Made by a program: the position numbers and the translations under genes. Below, one piece after another: positions 1-9,079 of a stretch of DNA of 64,000 nucleotides; the stretch's first letter is position 1, and each line of letters opens with the position of its first letter. Below the pieces are notes generated by a model. That model was not told the DNA's origin and did no database searches. It saw only the letters and a list, made by a program, of their open reading frames with translations. This DNA comes from Streptomyces ficellus (GTDB lineage Bacteria > Actinomycetota > Actinomycetes > Streptomycetales > Streptomycetaceae), in assembly GCF_030406405.1 (NCBI RefSeq), contig NZ_JAUEPL010000001.1, forward strand, positions 62,001 through 126,000, in the 5' to 3' direction.

Positions 1-429
1 GCGCACGAAGGGGTACACCGAGACGTAGTCGCGCGGCGTCTCGTCGGCGAGGAAGGCCGGGATGTGCGACCGGTTGAACTCGGCGGGGCGGTGCAGCGCC
101 ATGTTGGACCACACCGGCTCCAGGGCGCGGCCCAGCTTGGTGCGGCGGAAGAGGTTGTACGCCTCCTGGAGCGCGTCCGAGGTCTCGGCGTGCCACCAGA
201 TCATCAGGTCGGCATCGGCGCGCAGACCGGACACGTCGTACGTGCCGCGCACGGTGATGTCCTTGGCGGCGAGCTGGTCGAACAGCTCCTGGACCTCGTC
301 GGCGTAGCCGGTCCGGTCCTCGGGCAGGACGTCGCGCAGCTTGAAGACGGACCACAGGGTGTAGCGGATGACCTCGTTGAGGTCCTTCGCCTTCTTACCG
401 GCGTTCGGGATCTTTTCGGGCGCACTCAT
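1..429 (-). CDS. hemQ: Coproheme decarboxylase HemQ (chlorite dismutase family), 3' part missing
   Basis: The first 143 codons of a HemQ protein are present and the 3' end runs off the left window edge. The N-terminus reads MSAPEKIPNAGKKAKDLNE and continues into a ferredoxin-like fold segment typical of this family. HemQ converts coproheme to heme b using hydrogen peroxide, the last step of the coproporphyrin-dependent heme pathway of Gram-positive bacteria. It starts only 4 bases after the hemG stop, so the two late heme genes form an operon. Full-length family members are about 230-250 residues, so roughly 100 residues lie outside the window. Confidence 0.9.
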   Translation of the reverse strand, partial: MSAPEKIPNAGKKAKDLNEVIRYTLWSVFKLRDVLPEDRTGYADEVQELFDQLAAKDITVRGTYDVSGLRADADLMIWWHAETSDALQEAYNLFRRTKLGRALEPVWSNMALHRPAEFNRSHIPAFLADETPRDYVSVYPFVR

Positions 430-433
430 AGGG

Positions 434-1879
434 CTATTCTCGCTCGTCACTCAGGGTGCCGTGCGCCAGGGTCGGCGTGGCGAGGATCTCGTCCGCCGCG
501 CGGCGGGCGCTCGCCACGCACGCGGGGATGCCGACGCCGTCGTACACCGCCCCGCAGACCCGCAGGGCGGGCAGCTTGGCGACGGCGTCGCGGACGCGGG
601 CGACGCGGGCGAGGTGGCCGACCGGGTACTGCGGCAGGCCGCCGATCCACCGGGTGACCTCGGTGGCGACGGGCCTGGCGGACAGCCCGGTCGCGGCGGC
701 GAGGTCCGCCAGGGATACGGAGACGAGGTCGGCGTCCTCGCGGTGCAGGTGCTCCTCCTCGCCGTACCGGCCTACGGAGGTCCGCAGCACGAACAGGTCG
801 CCGGAACCTTCGCCGGTCCACGCCCACTTCCGCGACGAGAAGGTGGACGCCTTGATGGTGCGGCCATCGACGGGCGGGACGAGGAACCCGGAACCGGCGG
901 GCAGCGCTCCTTCCACGTCGCGGCGCCGGAAGGCGAGGGTGACCAGGGCCATCGATGCGTACTCGACGGCGGCGAGCTCGGCGGCGGCGGCCGGGGATTC
1001 GGCGGCGAGCAGCTCGGAGGCGGACCAGGCGGGGGTCGCGACGATCACGGCGTCGGCGTGGATGACGCGCTCGCCGGTACGGATGTGCCAGTCGGCCGCG
1101 CCGCGCGTGAGGGCGTGGACGGGCGTGTCGGTGAGGATCTGGCCGCCGTGGGAGGTGATGGCGGCGGCGACCGCGCCGGGGAGCGTGCCGATGCCGCCCG
1201 CGATGCCCATGAAGGCGGGCCCGGTCCGCTGCGCGGCCTTGCTCTGGACGGCGCGGACGGCCTCGGTCAGCGTGCCGTGGGCGCGGGCGGCGTCGAAGAG
1301 TGCGGGGACCGAGGCACGCATCGAGATCCGATACGCGTCGCCCGCGTACACGCCACCCAGCAGGGGTTCCACCAGCCGGTCGACGACCTCGCGGCCGAAG
1401 CGGTCGGCGACGTACCGGCCGATGGCGATGTCGTCGCCGAGGGCGGCGGCCTCGGCGGGGGGCAGGTCCCGCTCCTGCTCGGCGCGGGCGAGGCCCTCGG
1501 CGGACAGCAGGCCGGCCAGCGCGGCAGCGTCGCCGGGGACGCCCATCACATGCCCCTTGGGCATCGGGCGGAGCGCGTCGCGGGTCCACACGGCGGCGGT
1601 GGCCGTGGCGGGCTGCTGGAGCCGCTCGCCGAGCCCCACGGCCCGGGCCAGCTCGACCGCTTCGGGGCGGCGCGCGAGCATCGACTCGGCGCCGAGGTCG
1701 ACGGGGACGCCCTCGATCTCCCCCGCCCGCAGCTTGCCCCCGAGCCGGGTGGTGGCCTCCAGCAGGGTCACCCGCCGCCCGGCGGTGACCAGCCGGTGAG
1801 CGGCCGCCAGCCCGGCGATCCCGCCCCCGATGACGACGACATGGCCGCCCTTGGGTGTCTCCCCTGTGTCCGCGTTCAT
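434..1879 (-). CDS. hemG: Coproporphyrinogen III / protoporphyrinogen oxidase HemG (HemY/CgoX type)
   Basis: A 481-residue FAD enzyme. The N-terminal dinucleotide-binding motif VVVIGGGIAGLAAAHRL (near residue 15) followed by LLEATTRLGGKLR is the signature of HemY/CgoX amine-oxidase-fold oxidases. The C-terminal segment VCGAVYDGVGIPACVAS is the conserved second FAD contact. It oxidises the porphyrinogen ring before HemQ acts, which fits its position directly upstream of hemQ. The ATG start at 1879 lies at the edge of the divergent region shared with the DUF4349 gene. No transmembrane segment is needed in this soluble actinobacterial form. Confidence 0.93.
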   Translation of the reverse strand: MNADTGETPKGGHVVVIGGGIAGLAAAHRLVTAGRRVTLLEATTRLGGKLRAGEIEGVPVDLGAESMLARRPEAVELARAVGLGERLQQPATATAAVWTRDALRPMPKGHVMGVPGDAAALAGLLSAEGLARAEQERDLPPAEAAALGDDIAIGRYVADRFGREVVDRLVEPLLGGVYAGDAYRISMRASVPALFDAARAHGTLTEAVRAVQSKAAQRTGPAFMGIAGGIGTLPGAVAAAITSHGGQILTDTPVHALTRGAADWHIRTGERVIHADAVIVATPAWSASELLAAESPAAAAELAAVEYASMALVTLAFRRRDVEGALPAGSGFLVPPVDGRTIKASTFSSRKWAWTGEGSGDLFVLRTSVGRYGEEEHLHREDADLVSVSLADLAAATGLSARPVATEVTRWIGGLPQYPVGHLARVARVRDAVAKLPALRVCGAVYDGVGIPACVASARRAADEILATPTLAHGTLSDERE

Positions 1880-2024
1880 GACCCCACTGTCTCAAACGCC
1901 TCTGACACACCGTTCCGAGTCCCGACCGTGACCGGTTCGTGAGCCGTGGACCGGCAACCGGCCCCCTCCCCCGTACGTCCAAGAGGCACAGCACACACCA
2001 TTCGCCATCCGGTCCGGGGGGATC
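1880..2024. promoter_or_regulatory. Divergent promoter region between hemG and the DUF4349 gene
   Basis: This 145-bp gap separates two divergent genes and must hold both promoters. A purine-rich run GGGGGGATC directly precedes the ATG of the plus-strand gene and is its likely ribosome site. I see no convincing palindrome or riboswitch-like structure. Confidence 0.4.
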
Positions 2025-2939
2025 ATGCGCGTACGTCATCACAGGTTCGCGGCCGTACTGCTGCTGGCCGCCTCGCTCGGGCTCGCCGGGTGCGGCGCGT
2101 CGGACGACGGCTCGGGCGCCGGGCACGACAAGGCCGTCAGCAGCGCCAGGGCCGACACGGGGTACACGGCGGACAGGCCCGCCGAGGGCGCGAAGGGCGC
2201 CCCGGCCCCCACCGCACCGCCGAAACAGCCCCAGCATGTGATCCGTACCGCCGAGCTCTCCGTCGAGGTCGGCGACGCCATGACGGCGCTGACGAAGGCC
2301 CGTACGGTCGCCGAGAGCGCGGGTGGCCATGTCGCCGACGAGACGACCGAGCGCGTCGACGCCGACCACGTGACCTCGCGGATCGTGCTGCGCGTGCCGC
2401 AGTCCGCGTACGACTCGGCGCTGAAGGAGCTGGCGGGCGCCGGGAAACTGCTTTCGCGCAAGGCGGCGGCCAAGGACGTCACCGACCAGGTCGTCGACGT
2501 GGAGAGCCGGATCGCCACGCAGCGGGCGAGCGTCGCGCGGGTGCGGGAGCTGATGGACCGGGCGACGGAACTGAGCGATGTGGTCACCCTGGAAGGGCAG
2601 TTGAGCAGCCGCCAGGCGGACTTGGAGTCGCTCCTGGCGCAGCAGGCCGCACTGAAGGACCGTACGACGATGGCGACGATCACGCTGCGCCTCAGCGAGC
2701 CGGACAATCCCGCCGAGGAGCGGGGTGATGACGGCCCCGGCTTCGCGGACGCGCTGAGCGGCGGTTGGAACGCGCTGGTGACGGCAGGCACATGGACCGC
2801 GATCGTGCTGCTCGCGGTCGCGCCGTGGGCGGCGGTGTTCCTCATGGCGTACGCCGGGTGGCGGTGGCTGGTGCGGCCGTGGCTGGCGAAGCGTACGAGC
2901 TTCGCGGACGTCGCGGAGTCGGACACCGCCTCGTCGTAG
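2025..2939 (+). CDS. DUF4349 membrane-anchored lipoprotein
   Basis: A 304-residue protein. Residues 1-25 form a lipoprotein signal whose lipobox is LAGC, then a low-complexity linker. The middle (about residues 70-220) is the DUF4349 domain, with VIRTAELSVEVGDAMTAL at its start and a coiled-coil-like stretch (EGQLSSRQADLESLLAQQAA). One hydrophobic helix near residues 250-280 (TAIVLLAVAPWAAVFLMAY) spans the membrane. So the protein is exported, lipid-modified and tethered at its C-terminus. The role of DUF4349 is unknown. The next gene starts one base after the TAG stop. Confidence 0.85.
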   Translation: MRVRHHRFAAVLLLAASLGLAGCGASDDGSGAGHDKAVSSARADTGYTADRPAEGAKGAPAPTAPPKQPQHVIRTAELSVEVGDAMTALTKARTVAESAGGHVADETTERVDADHVTSRIVLRVPQSAYDSALKELAGAGKLLSRKAAAKDVTDQVVDVESRIATQRASVARVRELMDRATELSDVVTLEGQLSSRQADLESLLAQQAALKDRTTMATITLRLSEPDNPAEERGDDGPGFADALSGGWNALVTAGTWTAIVLLAVAPWAAVFLMAYAGWRWLVRPWLAKRTSFADVAESDTASS

Positions 2940-2940
2940 C

Positions 2941-4344
2941 GTGTCCCGCATGGGACAGCTGGGACGAGAACGACTGGTGATCATCGGTGGGGACGCGACG
3001 GGGATGTCGGCCGCGTCCCAGGCCCGGCGGCTGAAGGGCCCCGACGAGCTGGAGATCGTGGCCTTCGAGCGCGGGCACTTCACCTCGTACTCGGCGTGCG
3101 GCATTCCGTACTGGGTCGGGGGTGACGTCGACGGGCCGGACCAGCTGATCGCGCGTACGCCCGAGGAGCACCGGGAGCGCGGTATCGATCTGCGGCTGCG
3201 CACGGAGGTGACCGAACTCGACGTGGACGGCGGTCGCGTACGCGTACGGGACCTGGAGTCGGGCGCCGAGTCGTGGACGGGCTACGACAAGCTGGTGATC
3301 GCGACGGGCGCCCGCCCGGTGCGGCCGCCGCTGCCGGGCATCGACGCGGTGGGCGTGCACGGGGTACAGACGCTGGACGACGGGCAGGCACTGCTGTCCA
3401 CGCTGACCGCGCTGAACGGCACGCCGGGGCGGCGCGCGGTGGTCGTGGGCGCCGGGTACATCGGCGTGGAGATGGCGGAGGCGCTGCTGAACCGCGGCTA
3501 CGAGGTGACCGTCCTCAACCGGGGCGAGCAGCCGATGTCGACGCTCGACCCGGACATGGGGCGGCTGGTGCACGAGGCGATGGACGGCCTCGGCATCACG
3601 ACGGTCGGCGGCGCGAACGTCACCACGATCCTCACGGGGGACGGTGGCCGGGTGCGGGCAGTGGCGACGGAGGACGCCGAGTACCCGGCGGACGTCGTCG
3701 TCCTGGGCATGGGCGTGGAACCCGAGACGTCCCTGGCGCGCGCGGCGGGCCTGCCGCTCGGTGAGTACGGCGGGCTGCTGACCGACCTGTCGATGCGGGT
3801 GCGGGGGCGGGAGAACATCTGGGCGGGCGGCGACTGCGTCGAGGTCCTGGACCTCGTCTCGGGCCGCGAGCGGCACATCCCGCTCGGCACGCACGCCAAC
3901 AAGCACGGCCAGGTCATCGGCTCCAACGTGGGCGGCGGGTACGGCACGTTCCCTGGCGCGGTCGGCACGGCGGTCAGCAAGGTGTGCTCACTGGAGATCG
4001 CCCGCACCGGCCTGCGGGAGCGGGACGCGCTCGCGGTCGGGCTCCGCTTCGTGGCGGTGACGATCGAGTCCACGAGCCGCGCCGGCTACTACCCGGGCGC
4101 GGCCCCGATGACGGTCAAGATGCTCGCGGAGCTGCGCACGGGCCGGCTGCTGGGCGCCCAGATCGTGGGCCGCGAGGGCGCGGCGAAGCGCGTGGACATC
4201 GCGGCGGTGGCCCTGACGGCCGGTATGACGGTCGAGCAGATCACCGCCCTGGACCTGGGCTACGCCCCGCCCTTCTCCCCGGTCTGGGACCCGGTCCAGG
4301 TCGCGGCCCGCAAGGCGGTGGCGGCGGTGCGCAGCGCCGGTTAA
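2941..4344 (+). CDS. FAD-dependent oxidoreductase, CoA-disulfide-reductase-like
   Basis: A 467-residue pyridine nucleotide-disulfide oxidoreductase. The FAD motif [18 protein letters not shown] is at the N-terminus, the NAD(P) motif [14 protein letters not shown] lies near residue 165, and a C-terminal dimerisation domain follows. The segment [12 protein letters not shown] keeps the single redox cysteine of CoA-disulfide reductases (S-x-x-C-G-[IL]-P-Y) rather than the CxxxxC pair of lipoamide dehydrogenases. It may reduce CoA disulfides, persulfides or NADH-linked peroxides; the substrate is not evident. The start is uncertain: GTG 2941 or ATG 2950, neither with a clear ribosome site. Its TAA stop overlaps the hemE stop within one TTAA. 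Confidence 0.85.
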   Translation: MSRMGQLGRERLVIIGGDATGMSAASQARRLKGPDELEIVAFERGHFTSYSACGIPYWVGGDVDGPDQLIARTPEEHRERGIDLRLRTEVTELDVDGGRVRVRDLESGAESWTGYDKLVIATGARPVRPPLPGIDAVGVHGVQTLDDGQALLSTLTALNGTPGRRAVVVGAGYIGVEMAEALLNRGYEVTVLNRGEQPMSTLDPDMGRLVHEAMDGLGITTVGGANVTTILTGDGGRVRAVATEDAEYPADVVVLGMGVEPETSLARAAGLPLGEYGGLLTDLSMRVRGRENIWAGGDCVEVLDLVSGRERHIPLGTHANKHGQVIGSNVGGGYGTFPGAVGTAVSKVCSLEIARTGLRERDALAVGLRFVAVTIESTSRAGYYPGAAPMTVKMLAELRTGRLLGAQIVGREGAAKRVDIAAVALTAGMTVEQITALDLGYAPPFSPVWDPVQVAARKAVAAVRSAG

Positions 4345-5405
4345 CGGGCCGTCCGCGTGTGGACGTACTCGACCAGGCGGGTCAGGGCGTCCGGGTCGGT
4401 GGTCGGCAGGACGCCGTGGCCCAGGTTGAAGACATGTCCCTCCAGGCCGGCCGCGGCGTCCAGCACCTCGCGGGTCTTGGTCTCGATCGCCTCGGGGGTG
4501 GAGAAGAGGACCGCCGGGTCCAGGTTGCCCTGGAGCGCCTTGCCGGGGCCGACGCGGCGGGCCGCCTCGTCCAGCGGGACGCGCCAGTCGACGCCGACCA
4601 CGTCGGCGCCCGCCTCGCCCATGAGGCGGAGCAGTTCGCCCGTACCGACGCCGAAGTGGATGCGCGGTACGCCGTACGACGCGACCGCGTCGAACACCTT
4701 CGCCGAGGCGGGCATCACGGACCGGCGGTAGTCGACGGGGGTCAGGGCGCCGACCCAGGAGTCGAAGAGCTGGACCGCGGAGGCGCCGGCCTCGATCTGG
4801 ACCTTCAGGAACGTGGCGGTGATGTCGGCGAGGCGGTCCAGCAGGTCCGCCCACAGCTCGGGGTCGCCGTACATGAGCGCCTTGGTGTGCTCGTGGTTGC
4901 GGGACGGGCCGCCCTCCACCAGGTAACTCGCGAGGGTGAACGGCGCGCCCGCGAAGCCGATCAGCGGAGTGGCGCCGAGCTCACCGGTGAGCATGCCGAT
5001 GGCCTCGGTGACGTAACCGATGTCCTCGGGGGTGAGGTCGCGCAGCCGCTCCAGGTCCTGGCGGCGGCGGATCGGTTCGGCGACGACGGGGCCGACGCCC
5101 GGCTTGATGTCGAGGTCGATGCCGATGGCCTTGAGCGGTACGACGATGTCGCTGAAGTAGATCGCGGCGTCGACCTTGTGCCGCCGCACGGGCTGCAGAG
5201 TGATCTCGGTGACCAGCTCGGGCCGCATGCAGGACTCCAGCATGGGGATGCCTTCGCGCACCTTCAGGTACTCGGGCAGCGAGCGTCCCGCCTGCCGCAT
5301 GAACCAGACGGGCGTGTGCGGTACGGGCTCGCGCCTGCACGCCTTCAGGAACGCGGAGTCGTAGGTCTTCGGCTGCTGGCCCGAGGGGCGGTCGTTGGCA
5401 CTCAC
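4341..5405 (-). CDS. hemE: Uroporphyrinogen decarboxylase HemE
   Basis: A 354-residue UroD enzyme that decarboxylates uroporphyrinogen III to coproporphyrinogen III, feeding HemG and HemQ encoded nearby. Family signatures are [16 protein letters not shown] near the N-terminus and the middle substrate-pocket segment [16 protein letters not shown]. The GTG at 5405 was chosen because translation from it gives [20 protein letters not shown], with the UroD core starting directly afterwards and no closer start upstream. The gene converges on the flavoprotein gene and their stop codons share four bases. Confidence 0.95.
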   Translation of the reverse strand: MSANDRPSGQQPKTYDSAFLKACRREPVPHTPVWFMRQAGRSLPEYLKVREGIPMLESCMRPELVTEITLQPVRRHKVDAAIYFSDIVVPLKAIGIDLDIKPGVGPVVAEPIRRRQDLERLRDLTPEDIGYVTEAIGMLTGELGATPLIGFAGAPFTLASYLVEGGPSRNHEHTKALMYGDPELWADLLDRLADITATFLKVQIEAGASAVQLFDSWVGALTPVDYRRSVMPASAKVFDAVASYGVPRIHFGVGTGELLRLMGEAGADVVGVDWRVPLDEAARRVGPGKALQGNLDPAVLFSTPEAIETKTREVLDAAAGLEGHVFNLGHGVLPTTDPDALTRLVEYVHTRTAR

Positions 5406-5496
5406 GCACCGAATCTTCGCATGTGCGGGCAAGCGGCTGGCGCGGTGAGGGTGTCTCTCCCTGCGCGAGGCCGTCCTTCCGCCTACTCTTCCCCGC

Positions 5497-6174
5497 ATGG
5501 CTGCGGCTCAGGGACAGTTCTCCGATCACTCCGAAGACGCCGAAGGAACGACCGACAGGGAGGATACGCCCGTCCCGTCCGCCTTCCGGCTGGCGGTGGA
5601 CGCGTTGCGCGCGGCGCGGCTGCGGCCGGAGATCGAGATCGACCCGACCCGCCCGCCGCAGCGGCTCGCCCCGTACGCGTACGCGCTGGAGGCGGCGGTC
5701 GTCGAGGGCGACGAGGACCTCGCGGACGGCCGTCTCGTGCTGCTGCACGACCCGGCCGGTCACGAGGCGTGGCAGGGCACCTTCCGGCTGGTGACACTGG
5801 TCCGGGCGGAGCTGGAGCCCGAGATGGCCGCCGACCCGCTGCTGCCGGAGGTGTCCTGGTCCTGGCTGACCGGCGCGCTGGAGGCGCGCGGCCTTCCGTA
5901 CGGGGAGGCGAGCGGGACCGTCACCCGTGCGGGGTCTCACTACTTCGGTGGACTCGCGGAGCGCCGTCCGGCGACCCAGATCGAGATCCGTGCGTCATGG
6001 ACACCCCACGAGAGCCGGGCCGGGGTGCCGGACACGGCGGCGCACCTGGCGGCCTGGTGCGACCTGCTGTGCCAGATCGCGGGCCTGCCCCCCTCGGCCC
6101 CGGGCCCCCTGGACCCGGGAACCACAGCAGGCGTCGTCTCCCTCCCCCAACGCCGAGGCCCCCAACACCCATAG
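5497..6174 (+). CDS. DUF3000 family protein
   Basis: A 225-residue actinobacterial protein of the DUF3000 family, recognised by the block [19 protein letters not shown] and the central [19 protein letters not shown]. It has no signal peptide or membrane segment and is probably cytoplasmic. It diverges from hemE across a 91-bp gap and sits upstream of whiI, an order I recall from other Streptomyces. Its function is unknown. Confidence 0.85.
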   Translation: MAAAQGQFSDHSEDAEGTTDREDTPVPSAFRLAVDALRAARLRPEIEIDPTRPPQRLAPYAYALEAAVVEGDEDLADGRLVLLHDPAGHEAWQGTFRLVTLVRAELEPEMAADPLLPEVSWSWLTGALEARGLPYGEASGTVTRAGSHYFGGLAERRPATQIEIRASWTPHESRAGVPDTAAHLAAWCDLLCQIAGLPPSAPGPLDPGTTAGVVSLPQRRGPQHP

Positions 6175-6751
6175 GGCTGCCACAGCCATCCACCGGCCGG
6201 CAGACGGCGTACGACAGGGGTGGCGCCGTGCAGGGTCGTCCCCGCAGAGGCCGGCGGCGACAGCACGGCTCCCACCACGGGACCCAAGGCCGCCTGCGTC
6301 GAGGAGACGAGCCCGGAGGGGCTGCACCCCCACCCACCGGCAGACACCGCCGCGCGGCACCGCGCCAGGAGGCACCGGGACAAGCACCGCCCCGTCCCGT
6401 CGTGCCCACCCGTTCCGCCCTGCGGAACGACTGCCCACAACGGGGCCCGCTGGGTGGGCGTCAAGGCGACGCCTCGCCGCCCGCCGGGCGCGCCGTGGCG
6501 GGGGCGTCGAGCGCGTAGGCTGCGGCGCCTGCCCGGCGGCCCCTGCCCTGCGGCGCCGGCGCGGGCACGCCGAACAGCTACCGCACATGGCCTCCGGAGG
6601 CGCCGGGCATGGCCCGCAGGCACCGCGCACGGAGCCCGCGCGCCCCGCCCGCGCCGGGCGTACCCCGCCGCGCGGGATGGGGCGCTCGTAGGATGATCGA
6701 TCGCCTGTCCGAATTGCCCTAATTGTTACTCACTAAATCGTGATCTTCCCC
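6175..6751. other. Long GC-rich non-coding stretch upstream of whiI
   Basis: About 580 bases between the DUF3000 gene and the whiI promoter. Several reading frames are open because of the base composition, but none has a start with a ribosome site, domain-like content or a consistent third-position bias. Near 6700-6750 the sequence turns AT-rich, marking the promoter. I see no repeat or structured RNA I can name. Confidence 0.5.
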
Positions 6752-6779
6752 TAAAGGCGGGCCGTTGGGCTGCCGAAGA
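6752..6779 (+). promoter_or_regulatory. Candidate sigma-WhiG promoter of whiI
   Basis: TAAA at 6752-6755 and GCCGAAGA at 6772-6779 are separated by 16 bases. The consensus for sigma-WhiG is TAAA-N15/16-GCCGATAA, so the -10 element matches 6 of 8 and the -35 fully. Transcription would start near 6786 and give a leader of about 70 bases. In S. coelicolor whiI is known to be transcribed by sigma-WhiG. Confidence 0.7.
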
Positions 6780-6857
6780 GGTCTGTGACCCTTCAAACAC
6801 GGTTCGCCCGGCTTCTTCCCCGAGCCGGCTGTGTCCCGCACCTTCCCAGGAGGCCTG

Positions 6858-7520
6858 GTGTCCGTTCTCCTCGAGCAGCCCGCAAGCCTGGTCGCCTACC
6901 GCCCGAACAAGCCGACGGCCATGGTCGTCGTGGCCGACCCGCGCGTCCGTTCCACCGTCACCCGCCACCTGTGGGCCCTCGGAGTGCGTGACGTCATCGA
7001 GGCGTCGTCCATCGCGGAGGCCCGTCCCCGCGTCGGCAGCCCGCGCGACATCTGCGTTGCCGACGTCCACCTGCCCGACGGCTCCGGGCTCACCCTGCTG
7101 TCCGAGACCCGCGCCGCCGGCTGGCCCAACGGCCTCGCCCTTTCGGCGGCCGACGACATCGGCGCCGTACGCAACGCCCTCGCGGGCGGCGTCAAGGGCT
7201 ATGTCGTCACCGGTACGCGCACCAACATCGGGCACCCGAGCCGACCCGGTGCCGCCCCCATCGGCGCCGCCGCCGCCCGCCTGCACCGTCGTCCCCCCGG
7301 CGCCCCGAGCCACGCGGGCGGCTACCGCGAGCTCTCCGGCCGGGAGGTAGAGGTGCTCCGGCTGGTCGCCGAGGGCCAGTCCAACAAGGCCATCGGCGTC
7401 TCGATGGGCCTGTCCGCCCTGACCGTCAAAAGCCACCTCGCCCGTATCGCCCGCAAGCTGGGCACCGGCGACCGCGCCGGAATGGTCGCCGTGGCACTTC
7501 GTACGGGAATCATCCACTGA
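6858..7520 (+). CDS. whiI: WhiI, orphan response-regulator-like sporulation regulator
   Basis: A 220-residue LuxR/NarL-type regulator. The GTG at 6858 was chosen because AGGAGG ends 4-5 bases before it and the resulting start MSVLLEQPASLVAYRPNKP agrees with WhiI as I know it. Residues 20-120 are a receiver-like domain; a LuxR helix-turn-helix (ELSGREVEVLRLVAEGQSN) fills the C-terminus. The acidic pocket is incomplete: one aspartate (Asp27, in VADPR) stands where active receivers have two, while Asp69 and Lys113 remain. Known biology: WhiI is needed for late sporulation septation and binds DNA as a heterodimer with BldM. No partner kinase is next to it. Confidence 0.93.
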   Translation: MSVLLEQPASLVAYRPNKPTAMVVVADPRVRSTVTRHLWALGVRDVIEASSIAEARPRVGSPRDICVADVHLPDGSGLTLLSETRAAGWPNGLALSAADDIGAVRNALAGGVKGYVVTGTRTNIGHPSRPGAAPIGAAAARLHRRPPGAPSHAGGYRELSGREVEVLRLVAEGQSNKAIGVSMGLSALTVKSHLARIARKLGTGDRAGMVAVALRTGIIH

Positions 7521-7538
7521 CCGGTTTACACCACATCC

Positions 7539-7572
7539 GCGCCCGTCGACGGAACGTTCCGTCGGCGGGCGC
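7539..7572 (+). terminator. Terminator after whiI
   Basis: GCGCCCGTCGACGGAAC pairs with GTTCCGTCGGCGGGCGC over 17 bases with one G-U pair. The stem lies 18 bases after the whiI stop and ends just before the RNase D start region. Confidence 0.7.
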
Positions 7573-7598
7573 TTGCTGTTCACAGATACCCTTGACAG

Positions 7599-8888
7599 GT
7601 GACCGACGCCCAAGAGACCGCAGCCGAGACAGCACTGCGAACCACCGGGGGCGGCCCCCCGGACGACGGCGTCGCAGTCGACGGGACGCCGATCCCCTTG
7701 CTGGAGCCCCGTGAGGGCATCCCACCCGTGGTGGCCGACGAGCATGCCCTCGCCCAGGTGATCGCCGCGTTCGAGGCCGGCAGCGGCCCCGTGGCCGTCG
7801 ACGCCGAGCGCGCGTCCGGCTACCGCTACGGCCAGCGGGCCTACCTGGTGCAGCTGCGCCGCGAAGGGGCGGGCTCCGCGCTCATCGACCCGGTGGGCTG
7901 CCCGGACCTCTCCGGCCTCGGGGAGGCCCTTTCCGGCGCGGAGTGGATCCTGCACGCCGCTACCCAGGACCTGCCGTGCCTGCGCGAGATAGGCATGGTC
8001 CCCACCCAGCTGTTCGACACCGAGCTGGCCGGGCGGCTCGCGGGCTTCCCGCGCGTGGGGCTGGGCGCGATGGTGGAGTCGGTGCTCGGGTACGCCCTGG
8101 AGAAGGGGCACTCCGCGGTGGACTGGTCCACCCGCCCGCTGCCCGAGCCCTGGCTCCGGTACGCCGCGCTGGATGTCGAGCTGCTCGTCGACCTGCGTGA
8201 CGCACTGGAGAAGGAGCTCGACCGGCAGGGCAAGCTGGAGTGGGCGTACCAGGAGTTCGACGCGATCGCCGCGGCCCCGCCGCCCCCGCCCCGCAAGGAC
8301 CCCTGGCGCCGTACGTCCGGGATGCACAAGGTCCGCCGGCGCCGCCAGATGGCCGTCGTACGCGAGCTGTGGACGGCCCGCGACCGGATCGCCCAGCGCC
8401 GTGACGTGTCGCCCGGCAAGGTGCTCAGCGACGCCGCGATCATCGAGGCCGCCCTCGCCCTGCCCCCCCATGTGCAGGCGCTGACCGCCCTGCCCGGCTT
8501 CGGGCACCGCATGGGGCGCCGCCAGCTGGAGCAGTGGCAGGCGGCGGTCGACCGGGCCAAGGCGCTGCCCGACGGCGAGCTGCCGCAGCCGGGCCAGCAG
8601 GTGGCGGGCCCGCCGCCGCCGCGCGCCTGGGCGGAGAAGGACCCGGCGGCCGCGGCGCGGCTGTCGGCCGCTCGTACGGCCATCTCGGCGCTCGCCGAGA
8701 CGCTGAACCTGCCGCCGGAGAACCTGATCACCCCCGACACGGTGCGCCGGGTGTGCTGGGAGCCGCCCAAGGAGCCGACGCCGGAGGCGATCGCCGAGGC
8801 CCTCGCCGCGTACGGGGCGCGGCCCTGGCAGATCGAACAGGTCACGCCGGTACTGGTGGCGGCGCTCAGGGCCGCCACCCAGGCGTAG
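7599..8888 (+). CDS. rnd: Ribonuclease D family 3'-5' exonuclease with HRDC domain
   Basis: A 429-residue protein. The DEDDy exonuclease motifs are present: DAERAS (about residue 68), HAATQDLPCLREI, and the late YAALDVELLVDL. The segment DWSTRPLPEPWLRYAALDV is the RNase D hallmark. An HRDC helical domain follows (about residues 225-310), and a C-terminal actinobacterial extension. It would trim 3' ends of tRNA or other structured RNA. GTG at 7599 is the start. A strong terminator follows, so it is probably a single-gene unit after whiI. Confidence 0.92.
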   Translation: MTDAQETAAETALRTTGGGPPDDGVAVDGTPIPLLEPREGIPPVVADEHALAQVIAAFEAGSGPVAVDAERASGYRYGQRAYLVQLRREGAGSALIDPVGCPDLSGLGEALSGAEWILHAATQDLPCLREIGMVPTQLFDTELAGRLAGFPRVGLGAMVESVLGYALEKGHSAVDWSTRPLPEPWLRYAALDVELLVDLRDALEKELDRQGKLEWAYQEFDAIAAAPPPPPRKDPWRRTSGMHKVRRRRQMAVVRELWTARDRIAQRRDVSPGKVLSDAAIIEAALALPPHVQALTALPGFGHRMGRRQLEQWQAAVDRAKALPDGELPQPGQQVAGPPPPRAWAEKDPAAAARLSAARTAISALAETLNLPPENLITPDTVRRVCWEPPKEPTPEAIAEALAAYGARPWQIEQVTPVLVAALRAATQA

Positions 8889-8902
8889 AAAACGGCACGG
8901 AT

Positions 8903-8930
8903 GGGTGCCTCCTCTCCGGAGGGGGCACCC
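8903..8930 (+). terminator. Terminator after the RNase D gene
   Basis: GGGTGCC (8903-8909) pairs with GGCACCC (8924-8930), with additional inner TCC/GGA pairing, followed by TTTGT. It begins 15 bases after the stop codon. Confidence 0.75.
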
Positions 8931-8991
8931 TTTGTCATGCGGTCACCGGATGTGACCTTCACCGCTCCCGGTGGGGGGACTGTGCAGTCTG

Positions 8992-9007
8992 GTTACTCGT
9001 AAGTAGC
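8992..9007. promoter_or_regulatory. Candidate repressor dyad upstream of fadAB
   Basis: GTTACTCGTAAGTAGC differs at 3 of 16 positions from the ideal palindrome GTTACTCGCGAGTAAC, with perfect TACT/AGTA arms. Such TTACT-AGTAA dyads are typical of TetR-type control of actinobacterial fatty-acid degradation genes. It lies about 73-88 bases upstream of the fadA start, within the expected promoter. The assignment is by pattern only. Confidence 0.4.
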
Positions 9008-9079
9008 ATGGGCCTTGCAAGCGCACGCTTAGCCGTGTGCCCGCAGCAGTGCCATCCCGCACCCTGGAGGAGAGCCATC

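Noticed and set aside
368..1942. A 524-codon open frame on the plus strand opposite hemG
   Set aside because: It lies antisense to a clear HemG protein and has low-complexity Gly/Asp/Arg composition, the usual result of high-GC third positions.
6175..6696. Possible small genes in the gap upstream of whiI
   Set aside because: Frames are Arg/Pro/Ala-rich, lack ribosome sites and overlap one another on both strands; treated as non-coding.
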